From NCBI GenBank assembly GCA_035631315.1, contig DASQIZ010000059.1:6991-70990 (forward strand): a DNA stretch of 64,000 bases, in the 5' to 3' direction. The notes below the pieces were generated by a model. That model saw nothing but the letters and a program-made list of their open reading frames with translations, had not been told where the DNA came from and did no database searches. Position 1 is the first letter of the stretch. Every line of letters starts with the position of its first letter. Below, one piece after another: positions 18,617 through 26,351 of the stretch. A program made the translations under genes and the position numbers. Source of the DNA: 40CM-2-70-7 sp035631315 (GTDB lineage Bacteria > Gemmatimonadota > Gemmatimonadetes > Gemmatimonadales > GWC2-71-9).

Positions 18617-18972
18617 GGTGCGACGAAGTCCATCGCCCGGATCTCGCACTCCCCCTCCCACCCCGGCCACTCATCGATGTGCAGCTGCATGAACGCCCGT
18701 ACAGCTTCGATGGCCTTCTCGCGAGTGGATGCCTCGATAATCGCGTATCCGCCGATCACTTCTTTCGCCTCGGCGAACGGTCCGTCGGTCAGCACGAGCT
18801 TGCCGCCGGAAATCCGGATCCGCGTGCCGTCCTTGCTGCGCGCGAGTCCAGCGGTCTGTGCCAGGGTGCCGTCCCGCAGCCACTTTCCGATGAACCCCTG
18901 CATGGCCTGGTCGAACCCTGCCGGAGCCTTCCCCTGGTTCTCGGCGCCGCGGATGAATGCGAAGTAGCGCAT
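18613..18972 (-). CDS. YCII/DGPF-domain protein (second of a pair)
   Basis: This is a small ferredoxin-like-fold protein of about 119 residues. It carries the LTDGPFAEAKEVIGGY signature of the YCII-related DGPF family. These proteins are often encoded next to ECF sigma factors or DoxX proteins. Biochemistry is largely unknown; YciI itself has weak hydrolase activity. ATG 18972 (MRYFAFIRG) matches the family start, though an in-frame GTG at 18978 overlaps the previous stop. It is tandem with a diverged paralogue immediately upstream. Confidence 0.85.
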   Translation of the reverse strand: MRYFAFIRGAENQGKAPAGFDQAMQGFIGKWLRDGTLAQTAGLARSKDGTRIRISGGKLVLTDGPFAEAKEVIGGYAIIEASTREKAIEAVRAFMQLHIDEWPGWEGECEIRAMDFVAP

Positions 18973-18974
18973 GG

Positions 18975-19364
18975 TCACTTCCCTCCCGCGGCACGGCGAA
19001 CGTCCTCGGGGAAGTCCTCGAGCTCCTGCACCTGGCGGATCTCGATGACATCACCGTCGAGCATCGGCGCGCGGCGCGCCCATTCGATCGCTTCCTCGCG
19101 CGAACGGGTCTGGATCACCCAGTAGCCGCCCACCATCTCCTTCGCTTCGGCAAACGGTCCGTCGGTCACGCGGGGCTTGCCGCCACCGAAGCTCACCCGG
19201 GCGGCCTTCGCCGGCGGGGTCAGGCCATCGAGGCTCAGCAGCACACCGGCCTTGCTCAGGGATTCGTTGAACTTCGTCATCTTGGCCACGAGGTCCGCGG
19301 GCGGAACGAAGTCGGCGTTCGCGTTCTCGTACGCCTTCGGGATTACCAGCATCATGAAGCGCAT
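18975..19364 (-). CDS. YCII/DGPF-domain protein (first of a pair)
   Basis: This is a 129-residue protein starting MRFMMLVIPKAYENA and carrying VTDGPFAEAKEMVGGYWVIQ, the DGPF signature. The C-terminal part EIRQVQELEDFPEDV is typical of the longer PhnB-like or sigma-associated YCII group. It shares the fold and central motif with the next gene but differs over most of its length, so the pair is an old duplication. It lies 14 bp downstream of the doxX-like gene, in the same operon. Confidence 0.87.
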   Translation of the reverse strand: MRFMMLVIPKAYENANADFVPPADLVAKMTKFNESLSKAGVLLSLDGLTPPAKAARVSFGGGKPRVTDGPFAEAKEMVGGYWVIQTRSREEAIEWARRAPMLDGDVIEIRQVQELEDFPEDVRRAAGGK

Positions 19365-19378
19365 GGTCGTCTTGCCTC

Positions 19379-19765
19379 TCAGTAGGAAGTCTGGAGACGC
19401 ACCGTGCGCCCCCGTACGATGGCGATCAGGAGCAGTCCAACGACGAACGGCATGATGGCGGAGCCGACGCCCATGAGGGCGACACTCATCGTCACCGCGC
19501 CGGCCATCACGCCCGCCAGGCCGACCGCCGCCAGCGTGGTCACGTTCTCACGGATCCGGAAGATTCCGGGGAGCACCAGGCCGAGGCCACCGGCGAATTC
19601 GCAAAGGCCGATGAACTTGAAGAACAGGGGCGGCAGCGGAGAGAACTTCGCCAGCGTGGCGAGGGGAAGCACCAGCTTGAAGCCCCCCGCGAACAGGAAG
19701 AGCCCGCACAACACCGCCTGCAGGATCCACAGCGCCACCCGGCCCTTCTTGGTATGAATCGTCAT
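19379..19765 (-). CDS. DoxX-family membrane protein
   Basis: This is a four-TM protein of 128 residues. ATG 19765 is preceded 5 bases upstream by GGAGA, which decides the start over an upstream in-frame Met. The sequence LFLFAGGFKLVLP and later GLCEFAGGLGLVLPG are the conserved helices of DoxX/DoxD-like proteins. These are thought to influence redox processes at the membrane. It is the first gene of the operon with two YCII proteins and an EamA transporter. Confidence 0.87.
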   Translation of the reverse strand: MTIHTKKGRVALWILQAVLCGLFLFAGGFKLVLPLATLAKFSPLPPLFFKFIGLCEFAGGLGLVLPGIFRIRENVTTLAAVGLAGVMAGAVTMSVALMGVGSAIMPFVVGLLLIAIVRGRTVRLQTSY

Positions 19766-19849
19766 CGTCGTCTCCAGGTTGTGGAGCCGGTCCATCCGGC
19801 TTCCACTCCACGACGAACGACGTACCGGGATTTCGACACGGCTTGTAAG

Positions 19850-19865
19850 TTGTTATATTATAATT
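19850..19865 (-). promoter_or_regulatory. Candidate -10 region for the doxX operon
   Basis: Between nadC and doxX is the most AT-rich patch nearby. On the minus strand it contains an exact TATAAT (19862-19857) about 90 bp before the doxX start. No good -35 box lies 16-18 bp upstream, where the nadC 3' end begins. This makes it a candidate only. Confidence 0.35.
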
Positions 19866-20733
19866 ACTTAAACAATTCGCATTTGATGGACACTGCGGGA
19901 GCAGAGTGGGTCAGCGCGCCCATCGAGATCAGGTGGGCTCCAGCGGCAGCATACGCCGCCACGTTCTCGACCGTGATGCCCCCCGATGCCTGCAGGGTGA
20001 CATCGGGTCCGGCGCGCCTGGCCCACTTCGCGAACTGTTCAGGGGGCTGGTTGTCGATGAGCAGGTGCTTCACGCCCGCGGCCAACGCTTCTTCCAGCTG
20101 CGCTTCGGTCTCGACCTCGATGATCACCGGCAATCCGCGCGGCGCCTTCTTCAGAGCGTCGGCGAGCGATCCACCCCCCGCCGCCATCAGCTCCCAGTGA
20201 TTGTCCTTCCACAGGATGGCCTCGGCGAGCGAGACGCGATTTTCTACCCCGCCTCCCACGAGCACCGCGTAGCGCTCGAGCGTCCGGAGTCCGGGTGTCG
20301 TCTTCCGCGTGTGGGCGATCTTCGCTTTCCCCTGCACCGCCTCGACGGCCCGGCGCGTCAGCGTGGCCACACCGCACAACCGCTGGAGAAAATTCAAGGC
20401 AACCCGTTCGCCTGACAGCAGCGCTCCGGTCCGCGCCCTGACCGTCGCAAGGGTGTCCCCGGGGTGCGCCCACACGCCCTCCTTCACCCCGGGCTCGACC
20501 TGAGCGTCCGGGTCGAGCTGCCCGAAGACCTCCTCGACCACCGGAACGCCCGCCACCACGAACCGGCCCTCGGCTACGAATCGCAGGGTGCCGAGCTTCC
20601 GGGTCGCCGCACCCAGCAGGCGCGTGGTTTCGTCATCAGCGGCCCGATCCTCCTCGAGGGCCCGACGAACCTCTTCCTGCCCCAGACGGCCCGGGCGGGT
20701 CTCACCCAATGGCCAGCATCCGGTCGATCGCAC
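19864..20733 (-). CDS. nadC: Nicotinate-nucleotide diphosphorylase (carboxylating)
   Basis: NadC converts quinolinate and PRPP to nicotinate mononucleotide, CO2 and PPi, the third step of de novo NAD synthesis. The protein shows RVALNFLQRLCGVAT, the substrate-binding HTRKTTPGLR, GGGVENRVSLAEAILWKDNH and the C-terminal barrel motif LQASGGITVENVAAYAAAG. Length to ATG 20733 is 289 residues. That start overlaps nadA by 32 bp; an in-frame TTG at 20709 would shorten it by eight residues and is equally possible. It forms an operon with nadA. L-aspartate oxidase (nadB) or aspartate dehydrogenase is not in the window. Confidence 0.93.
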   Translation of the reverse strand: MRSTGCWPLGETRPGRLGQEEVRRALEEDRAADDETTRLLGAATRKLGTLRFVAEGRFVVAGVPVVEEVFGQLDPDAQVEPGVKEGVWAHPGDTLATVRARTGALLSGERVALNFLQRLCGVATLTRRAVEAVQGKAKIAHTRKTTPGLRTLERYAVLVGGGVENRVSLAEAILWKDNHWELMAAGGGSLADALKKAPRGLPVIIEVETEAQLEEALAAGVKHLLIDNQPPEQFAKWARRAGPDVTLQASGGITVENVAAYAAAGAHLISMGALTHSAPAVSIKCELFK

Positions 20734-21670
20734 GTCTGGCTTTTCCGGCGACCTCGGCGGGAACCGTGACTTCGTACTTCAAGTCGCGGAGGGCATCGCG
20801 GAGCTTCTCGAGCGTGATGAGCTTCATGAACCGGCATTCGGCGGTCTCGACGGCCGCGAGAAACTCCTTGCCGGGGTTCTCGCGCCGCAGCCGGTGGAGG
20901 ACACCGGTTTCCGTCGCCACCACGTAGCGACGCGCGGACGAAGCTCTGGCACGGGTCATCATCTGTTCGGTCGAGACGATCTGCATCCGGCCCGCGGCCA
21001 CGTCTCCCTCCGCCTCGGCGTAGTACATCGCCTGGGTCACGCACCCGCACTCGGGATGCACCAGGAATTCCGCGTCGGGATACTCGGAGCGACGACGGTC
21101 GAGCGCCTCCCGGGTGAGCCCCGCGTGCACGTGGCACTCGCCCATCCACACGGCGATGTCGCGACCCGTGACCCGCTTGAGATACTGCCCCAGGAAAAAG
21201 TCGGGGAGAAACAGCACCGGTACACCGGGTGGGAGAGCCCGGATCACCGCGACCGCATTGCCGGAGGTGCAGCAGTAGTCGGCCTCGGCTTTGACCACAG
21301 CCGCCGTGTTGACGTATGCGACGACCAAGCCGTCCGGATGCGCCGCCTTCCACGCGCGGACGTCCGCCGCCTGGATCGTCTCGGCCAGCGAGCACCCCGC
21401 CTGCGGATCGGGGATCAGCACCCGCTTGTCCGGATTCGCAATGGCCGCGGTTTCGGCCATGAAGTGGACGCCGCAGATCACGAGGACCGGATCGTCCAGG
21501 GTCGTGGCACGGCGGGCCATCGCGAGGGAGTCGGCCACGTGGTCGGCCAGGTCCTGGATTTCGGGACGCTGGTAATTGTGCGCGAGAATCGCGGCGCCAC
21601 GCGCCGCCTTGAGCTCCCGAATCTCGGCGATGAGATCTTGCCGGCGGGACGATGTCGTGTCGGAAATCAC
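20702..21670 (-). CDS. nadA: Quinolinate synthase
   Basis: NadA condenses iminoaspartate with dihydroxyacetone phosphate to quinolinate using a 4Fe-4S cluster. From GTG 21670 it is 322 residues. The three expected cluster cysteines are present: Cys93 (AGCSLAETI), Cys179 (GECHVH) and Cys279 (AECRFMK). Substrate-binding sequences ILAHNYQRPEIQD, DYCCTSGNA and FLVHPECGC are also clear. The frame is open upstream for another 35 codons, but that part is not NadA-like and lies in a structured leader. The GTG is directly preceded by GGGCAGGGCA. Its stop lies inside the nadC 5' end. Confidence 0.93.
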   Translation of the reverse strand: MISDTTSSRRQDLIAEIRELKAARGAAILAHNYQRPEIQDLADHVADSLAMARRATTLDDPVLVICGVHFMAETAAIANPDKRVLIPDPQAGCSLAETIQAADVRAWKAAHPDGLVVAYVNTAAVVKAEADYCCTSGNAVAVIRALPPGVPVLFLPDFFLGQYLKRVTGRDIAVWMGECHVHAGLTREALDRRRSEYPDAEFLVHPECGCVTQAMYYAEAEGDVAAGRMQIVSTEQMMTRARASSARRYVVATETGVLHRLRRENPGKEFLAAVETAECRFMKLITLEKLRDALRDLKYEVTVPAEVAGKARRAIDRMLAIG

Positions 21671-21760
21671 TGCCCTGCCCCATTGGTAGCAGTACCAGGG
21701 CTGGGGGGCCGATTGGGAAACGCCTCGGTCCGAAGGGGTTCGGACCGCTCCCAGCCTGGG
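21671..21760 (-). promoter_or_regulatory. Structured leader upstream of nadA
   Basis: On the minus strand this leader can form two strong hairpins. One has a perfect 9-bp stem, CGGTCCGAA loop CCCC TTCGGACCG (21726-21747). The other has outer arms GCCCTG/CAGGGC (21701-21696 with 21677-21672) and inner arms TGGTA/TACCA (21697-21684). The proximal arm of the second lies one base from the GTG start and would cover the ribosome site. Translational control is an inference. The sequence does not match the NAD-I riboswitch core as I remember it. Confidence 0.4.
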
Positions 21761-21800
21761 GCGCGCTGACGTCACGCGCCTTTTCGATTCTAGCGGCTCG

Positions 21801-24458
21801 CTACTCCGCCCGCAACGCCTCGATCGGGTCCACCCGAGAAGCCCTGAGGGCCGGGACCCAGCAGGCCACGACTGCCACCGCGAGCAAGAGGGCCGTTACG
21901 ACCAGATACGTCGCGGGGTCGACGCGCGGGGTGTCAAAGAGGAGACTCGCGAGGACCCGCGACAGCAGGGCGGCGCCGATGAGCCCCAGCACCACACCGC
22001 CCAACACCAGGCGGCCGCCTTCGCTCAGGATCATCCCGACCAACTCGCTGCGCGTTGCGCCGAGCGCCGCCCGCACGCCCATCTCCCGCGTCCGCTCGGC
22101 CACCGCACCGGCGAGCACACCGTAGAGCCCGATCGCCGCCAGTGCGAGCGCGGACAACGCGAAGGCCTCGAACACCGTGAGGGTGAACCGTCGCTGCGCC
22201 TGAGACGCGGTTACCACGGACGCAAGTGTCGCTACCCGCACCACAGGCTGGTCTTTGTCCACCGACCAGATGGCGCGCCTGATGGCGGGCGCGAGTGAAG
22301 CCGCATCGCCCCGCGTCTTGACCACCAGCCAGAGGGGATCGTCGGCCCAGAGCCAGTTGTCGGTGGCCGTGTACATCGCGTCCGGAGGCTCGAGCGCGAG
22401 TGACGTCTGCTTCACATCGCCCACCACGCCGACGATGATGTCCGCGTCCCGGCTGGGCAGCCCGCCAGTCCGGAGCCGGTGCCCGACCGGATCCCCGCCC
22501 CCGAACTCCTGGCGGGCGAATGATTCGCTGATGACGACCGCCCGGGGCGAGGTGCCGCCCCGCATATCGGTCTCGTCAATGAGCCGGCCCGACCGCAGGG
22601 GGATTCCCATCGCGCGGAAATAGTCCGGGCTCACCGCATACCGGTACACATCCACCTTCCGGGGCTGTGCCCCGGCGCCGGGATCGAGATCAGCGCCGTA
22701 ATCCTCGTTGTCCCCGGACAACGGCAACTGACTGGTCCAGGCGGCAGCGAGCACGCCGGGGACGGCGCGCACCTGGTCCAGTGCCCGGCCGTAGAAGAGG
22801 TGCTTTGCGGTGTCTCCCCGGAAACGGGTGTGAGAGATTTGCACCTGCATGGTGACCACATGGTCCGCGTCGAAGCCCGGCGAGCGGGAGAACAGATGGT
22901 CGAGACTCCGCCACAGGAGTCCCGCGCTCACCAGCAGGATCACGGCCAGCGCCACTTCCGAGATCACGAGCGCCCGGCGGATCCCCGCGCGTCCGCCCAC
23001 ATTGCGCCGGGACGCCAGCTGCAGGCCGGTGGCCGGATCGGTCCGCGACGCGCGGAACGCCGGCAGCCACCCCACGACGATCCCGATCACGGTGCTGACC
23101 ACGAAGGCAAATCCAAAGACCCACCCTGCCATCGCGACCGCGCCGGCACGCGGCAGGTCGGCCGGACTCAGCGCGAGGAGCGCCCCGATACCGATCTTGG
23201 CCACGAAGAGGCCGAGGAGTCCGCCGGCGAGTGAGAGCAACAAACTCTCGGTGAGGAGCTGGCGAAGCAACCGGCCGCGGCTGGCGCCGAAGGCCTGCCG
23301 CATCGCAAACTCGCCCTGCCGCTGTGTCCCGCGGGCCAGCAGGAGATTGGTGACGTTGACGCAGGCGATCACCAGGACCAGGAATACGGCTCCGACGACG
23401 GCGAGGAGCGCGGGGCGAACGGTGCGGACGACGTCGTCGCGCAGCGGATTCAGGACGAGACCCCCATCCATCAGGGACCCGTCCTGCCTGGCGAACTCCG
23501 GCACCGGGGCGCGCGCGATCTGGTCGAGCTCGCGCGTGGCCTGCGCCAGACTCGTCCCGGCCTTCAGCCGGCCGACCATCGTGAGATGATGGCCCCATTC
23601 GCGGCTCTGGGGTGGGATCGACGCATCGTACTGCAGCAGCGACCAGAGTATCGCGGACGGTGCGAGGACGTCCTCGAAGCCGGCCGGCATCACGCCGACG
23701 ACGGCGTACGGCACGTCGTCGAGGGTGACGAGCTTGCCGATGATTTCCCGGTCCGCGCCGAAGCGCCGGCGCCAGAGCCCGTCGCTCAAGATGACGACGG
23801 CGGGGCCGCGGAGGCGGTCGTCGGCAGAATCGAAGTCCATCCCCAGGGCAGGCGCCACTCCCAGTACCCGGAAGAATCCCGCGGTCACGAGCTGCGCGTC
23901 GAGCCGCTCCGGCTCCGCCGCCCCCGTGAGCGTGGGCTGCCACGCTTTGAACACCGTGAGCGCGTCAAACGATCGGGAGCGGGTGAGAATCTCCCGGTAG
24001 TTCCCGTAGGACTCGAGCGCCCGCTGCCCGTTGGTGCCGAGGTACCACACCGACGCGAGCTGCGACGCGCGCGGGAACGGCAGAGGCTCGACCAGAATGG
24101 GGTTCACCGCGGAGAAGATGGCGGTGGACGCCCCGATCCCGAGCGCCAGAGTGAGGGTCGCGACGATGGTGAACCCGGGATTCGCCCGCAGCCGGCGCAG
24201 CGCGTAGCGCACATCGCCGAGCCCCACGTCGACGGCGTGCTCCCAACCGCCGGAGCGGACTTCCTGCCGAACGCCCGCCCATGAGCCGGCGTCCATTCGG
24301 GCCCGCCGCCGCGCGTCGTCGGGACTCAGCCCCTGCTTGAGGTACGCCGCGGTGCCTTCGGCGACGTAATGATCGAGCTCGTCCGAAAGCTCCCGGTCGG
24401 CCGAGTCGCGGTGAAGCAGGACATCCAAGCCACGCTGGAACTGCCGCCAGATCGACAT
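21801..24458 (-). CDS. ADOP-family two-domain permease
   Basis: This is a complete 885-residue ADOP starting at ATG 24458 (MSIWRQFQRGLDVLL), four bases after the padR stop. The prefix domain contains ADRELSDELDHYVAEG and DDARRRARMDAG. The first TM ends LALGIGASTAIFS, and the first FtsX unit has CVNVTNLLLARGTQRQGEF. The second periplasmic domain and three final TMs end in PALRASRVDPIEALRAE. No ATPase gene is adjacent. Downstream on the same strand, 130 bp away, lies nadA, which has its own structured leader. Confidence 0.93.
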   Translation of the reverse strand: MSIWRQFQRGLDVLLHRDSADRELSDELDHYVAEGTAAYLKQGLSPDDARRRARMDAGSWAGVRQEVRSGGWEHAVDVGLGDVRYALRRLRANPGFTIVATLTLALGIGASTAIFSAVNPILVEPLPFPRASQLASVWYLGTNGQRALESYGNYREILTRSRSFDALTVFKAWQPTLTGAAEPERLDAQLVTAGFFRVLGVAPALGMDFDSADDRLRGPAVVILSDGLWRRRFGADREIIGKLVTLDDVPYAVVGVMPAGFEDVLAPSAILWSLLQYDASIPPQSREWGHHLTMVGRLKAGTSLAQATRELDQIARAPVPEFARQDGSLMDGGLVLNPLRDDVVRTVRPALLAVVGAVFLVLVIACVNVTNLLLARGTQRQGEFAMRQAFGASRGRLLRQLLTESLLLSLAGGLLGLFVAKIGIGALLALSPADLPRAGAVAMAGWVFGFAFVVSTVIGIVVGWLPAFRASRTDPATGLQLASRRNVGGRAGIRRALVISEVALAVILLVSAGLLWRSLDHLFSRSPGFDADHVVTMQVQISHTRFRGDTAKHLFYGRALDQVRAVPGVLAAAWTSQLPLSGDNEDYGADLDPGAGAQPRKVDVYRYAVSPDYFRAMGIPLRSGRLIDETDMRGGTSPRAVVISESFARQEFGGGDPVGHRLRTGGLPSRDADIIVGVVGDVKQTSLALEPPDAMYTATDNWLWADDPLWLVVKTRGDAASLAPAIRRAIWSVDKDQPVVRVATLASVVTASQAQRRFTLTVFEAFALSALALAAIGLYGVLAGAVAERTREMGVRAALGATRSELVGMILSEGGRLVLGGVVLGLIGAALLSRVLASLLFDTPRVDPATYLVVTALLLAVAVVACWVPALRASRVDPIEALRAE

Positions 24459-24462
24459 GGGG

Positions 24463-24798
24463 TCATCCCTCCGCCCGGAGCAGGCGGGCAACAGCGGACG
24501 CGCGGCGCGTCCAGTCGTCGGTGGCGGCTTCCAGCTGCTTCTGGCCCGATTTGGTCAGGGAGTAATACCTGGCACGGCGGGAGCTGTCGGTCATCCGCCA
24601 CTCGGCGTCGAGCGCACCGGCGCGCTCGAGCCGCGTGAGGGCCGTCAGCAGAGATCCCGGGTTCACCTTGAACACGCCACGTGAGATCTGCTCCACCCGG
24701 CGGGCGATCCCGAACCCGTGCATGGGCTCGAGGGAGAGCGTCTTGAGAATCAGGAGGTCGAGGGTACCGGGGATGACGTCGGTATTGGGTTCGTCCAT
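24463..24798 (-). CDS. PadR-family transcriptional regulator
   Basis: This is a 111-residue PadR winged-helix protein: GTLDLLILKTLSLEPMHGFG, then the recognition region and RARYYSLTKSGQKQLE wing. A departure from the family is PGSLLTALTRLE where most members, including the three others here, have EGSLYPAL or QGSLYPAL. The replaced Tyr-Pro sits at the recognition helix, so operator specificity may differ. The start ATG lies only six bases after the predicted -10 box, making a leaderless message likely. The gene is followed after four bases by the ADOP it presumably controls. Confidence 0.92.
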   Translation of the reverse strand: MDEPNTDVIPGTLDLLILKTLSLEPMHGFGIARRVEQISRGVFKVNPGSLLTALTRLERAGALDAEWRMTDSSRRARYYSLTKSGQKQLEAATDDWTRRASAVARLLRAEG

Positions 24799-24804
24799 GG
24801 AAGC

Positions 24805-24850
24805 ACGATACCCTCGCTCATCTTGACTGTCAAGATGTGATGATCAAGAT
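24805..24850 (-). promoter_or_regulatory. PadR promoter with perfect 17-bp palindromic operator
   Basis: Minus-strand -35 TTGACA (24833-24828) and -10 TATCGT (24810-24805) are spaced by exactly 17 bp. The -35 is embedded in the perfect palindrome ATCTTGACTGTCAAGAT (24820-24836), and a further half-site TCAAGAT lies at 24844-24850, touching the glutamine synthetase stop codon. A dimeric repressor bound here would block RNA polymerase. The start codon of padR is six bases beyond the -10. Confidence 0.7.
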
Positions 24851-26271
24851 TAGAACTGCGACCAGAGGTGCTGGTTCGTAACCTCATGATGAAACTGCAC
24901 CTCGGCCGTCTTCACCACCGCGCCGAGGGCCTTCGGGCAGCGGTCGGCCTGGAGGAGCTTCAGGTCCGCGAACTTGGCGTGGACCTCCGCCCCGAGCATC
25001 TGCTTGTAGAACGCGCTGCCCTGATAGAGCCGGATGGCGTCGTAGATGTTGTCCGAGAGGTACTTGGTCTTGGTGCCGGCGTCTTCCGACAGCGGGCCTT
25101 CCAGACCGGTCCGGAACACCGAGTACAGCGCGAGATAGGGGTTGGCGTCCGGCGCGATGGAGCGAACTTCGACGCGCTTGGAACGCTCGTTCCCCAGGGG
25201 GATCCGGATCATGGAGCCGCGGTCGATGGCCGACGCCTTGATCTGGTTCGGCGCCTCGAAGTGCGGATCCAGACGCCGGTAGGCGTTCACACTCGAGTTG
25301 AGGATCAGGCAGAGGTCGGCGCCGTTGGACAGGATGCGCTTCGTGAAATCCCACCCCGCCGTCGACAGCTGATCCTGGCCCTTGGGATCCCAGAACGCAT
25401 TCTTGCCCTTCCGGGATATGGAGACGTTGGTGTGCATCCCGTTCCCGTTCACGCCCGTGACGGGCTTGGGCAGGAAGCAGGCGGTCATGTCCATTCGCGC
25501 CGCGACCTGACGGGAGAGGAGCTTGTAGAGCTGCACCTGATCGGCCGCAATGCACGCTTCGGAATAGCTGTAATTCATCTCGAACTGGCTGGGCGCCACC
25601 TCGGGATGGTCCTTCTCATTGGCGAACCCCATCGCCCGCTGCACTTCAGCGGCGGTGTCGATGAACATGCGGAGGGCATCGCCGGGCAGCGAGTGGTAGT
25701 AGCCGCCGGTCGAGAGGTAGTCGAACTTGCCCGTTTCGTGATAATGCCGCTCCGCGTCCCGCCCCTGGAACAGAAATCCCTCGATCTCATTCGCCGCGAA
25801 ACACTCCGTCCCGTCCTTCGCGAACAGTTTCGCCGCGTATTCCTTGAGCACGCCCCGGATGTCGGCGGGATACGCCCCGCCCTCCCGCTCCAATACGTCC
25901 GCGAACGCCAGGACCTTACCGTGACCGAAGACGTCGGAGGGCAGCCAGTAGAACGCAGGCCAGTCGACCCGCAGTCTCAAATCGGATTCCTGCTGGCGGG
26001 AGAAGCCCCGGATGGACGAGCCGTCGAAAGTGAGGTTGTCGACCGAGCCCAGGAGAAACTTCTTGTCGTAGTCCAGCATGTGAAACCGGCCTTCGAGGTC
26101 CGTAAAGCAGACCGTCACGGCCTTGATGCGCTTTTCGTCCCGGAGGTACTTCAGGCGCTCTTCCTGGATCTGATCGGCGGGGACCCGGTCGAGCCGCTGC
26201 TTCTTGGCCGCCAGGTTTCGTTCTTCGAGCTCGTCGTAAGGCATTTCCAGGAAGTCGCGCAGGCCGGTCAT
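24850..26271 (-). CDS. glnA: Glutamine synthetase, type I-like
   Basis: This is a 473-residue glutamine synthetase, forming glutamine from glutamate, ammonia and ATP in the cytosol. Motifs: DGSSIRGF (latch Asp), ANEIEGFLF (metal ligands), VNGNGMHTNVS (ammonia/ATP site), NSSVNAYRRLDPHFEAPN and RVEVRSIAPDANPYL. A GAGGA site lies 7 bases before ATG 26271. The usual adenylylation context NLYDLP is replaced by NIYDAIRLY, so regulation by GlnE-type adenylylation is doubtful. It is monocistronic between two ADOP loci, and its stop touches the padR operator. A related gamma-glutamylamide synthetase role cannot be excluded. Confidence 0.88.
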   Translation of the reverse strand: MTGLRDFLEMPYDELEERNLAAKKQRLDRVPADQIQEERLKYLRDEKRIKAVTVCFTDLEGRFHMLDYDKKFLLGSVDNLTFDGSSIRGFSRQQESDLRLRVDWPAFYWLPSDVFGHGKVLAFADVLEREGGAYPADIRGVLKEYAAKLFAKDGTECFAANEIEGFLFQGRDAERHYHETGKFDYLSTGGYYHSLPGDALRMFIDTAAEVQRAMGFANEKDHPEVAPSQFEMNYSYSEACIAADQVQLYKLLSRQVAARMDMTACFLPKPVTGVNGNGMHTNVSISRKGKNAFWDPKGQDQLSTAGWDFTKRILSNGADLCLILNSSVNAYRRLDPHFEAPNQIKASAIDRGSMIRIPLGNERSKRVEVRSIAPDANPYLALYSVFRTGLEGPLSEDAGTKTKYLSDNIYDAIRLYQGSAFYKQMLGAEVHAKFADLKLLQADRCPKALGAVVKTAEVQFHHEVTNQHLWSQF

Positions 26272-26351
26272 TCCAGGTCCTCTATGATGAAGGGAGAAGC
26301 GTCCCAGCGGTCAGGGAACGTTCTCCACTTCCGGCAGTGCACGCAAGTTGC

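Noticed and set aside
21760..21784. Terminator GGCGCG-N9-CGCGCC followed by TTTT
   Set aside because: The T-run is on the plus strand, where nothing is transcribed; genes on both sides are on the minus strand.
21671..21800. NAD-I riboswitch
   Set aside because: Hairpins are present, but the conserved core sequence of that class as I remember it is not recognisable; kept only as an unassigned structured leader.
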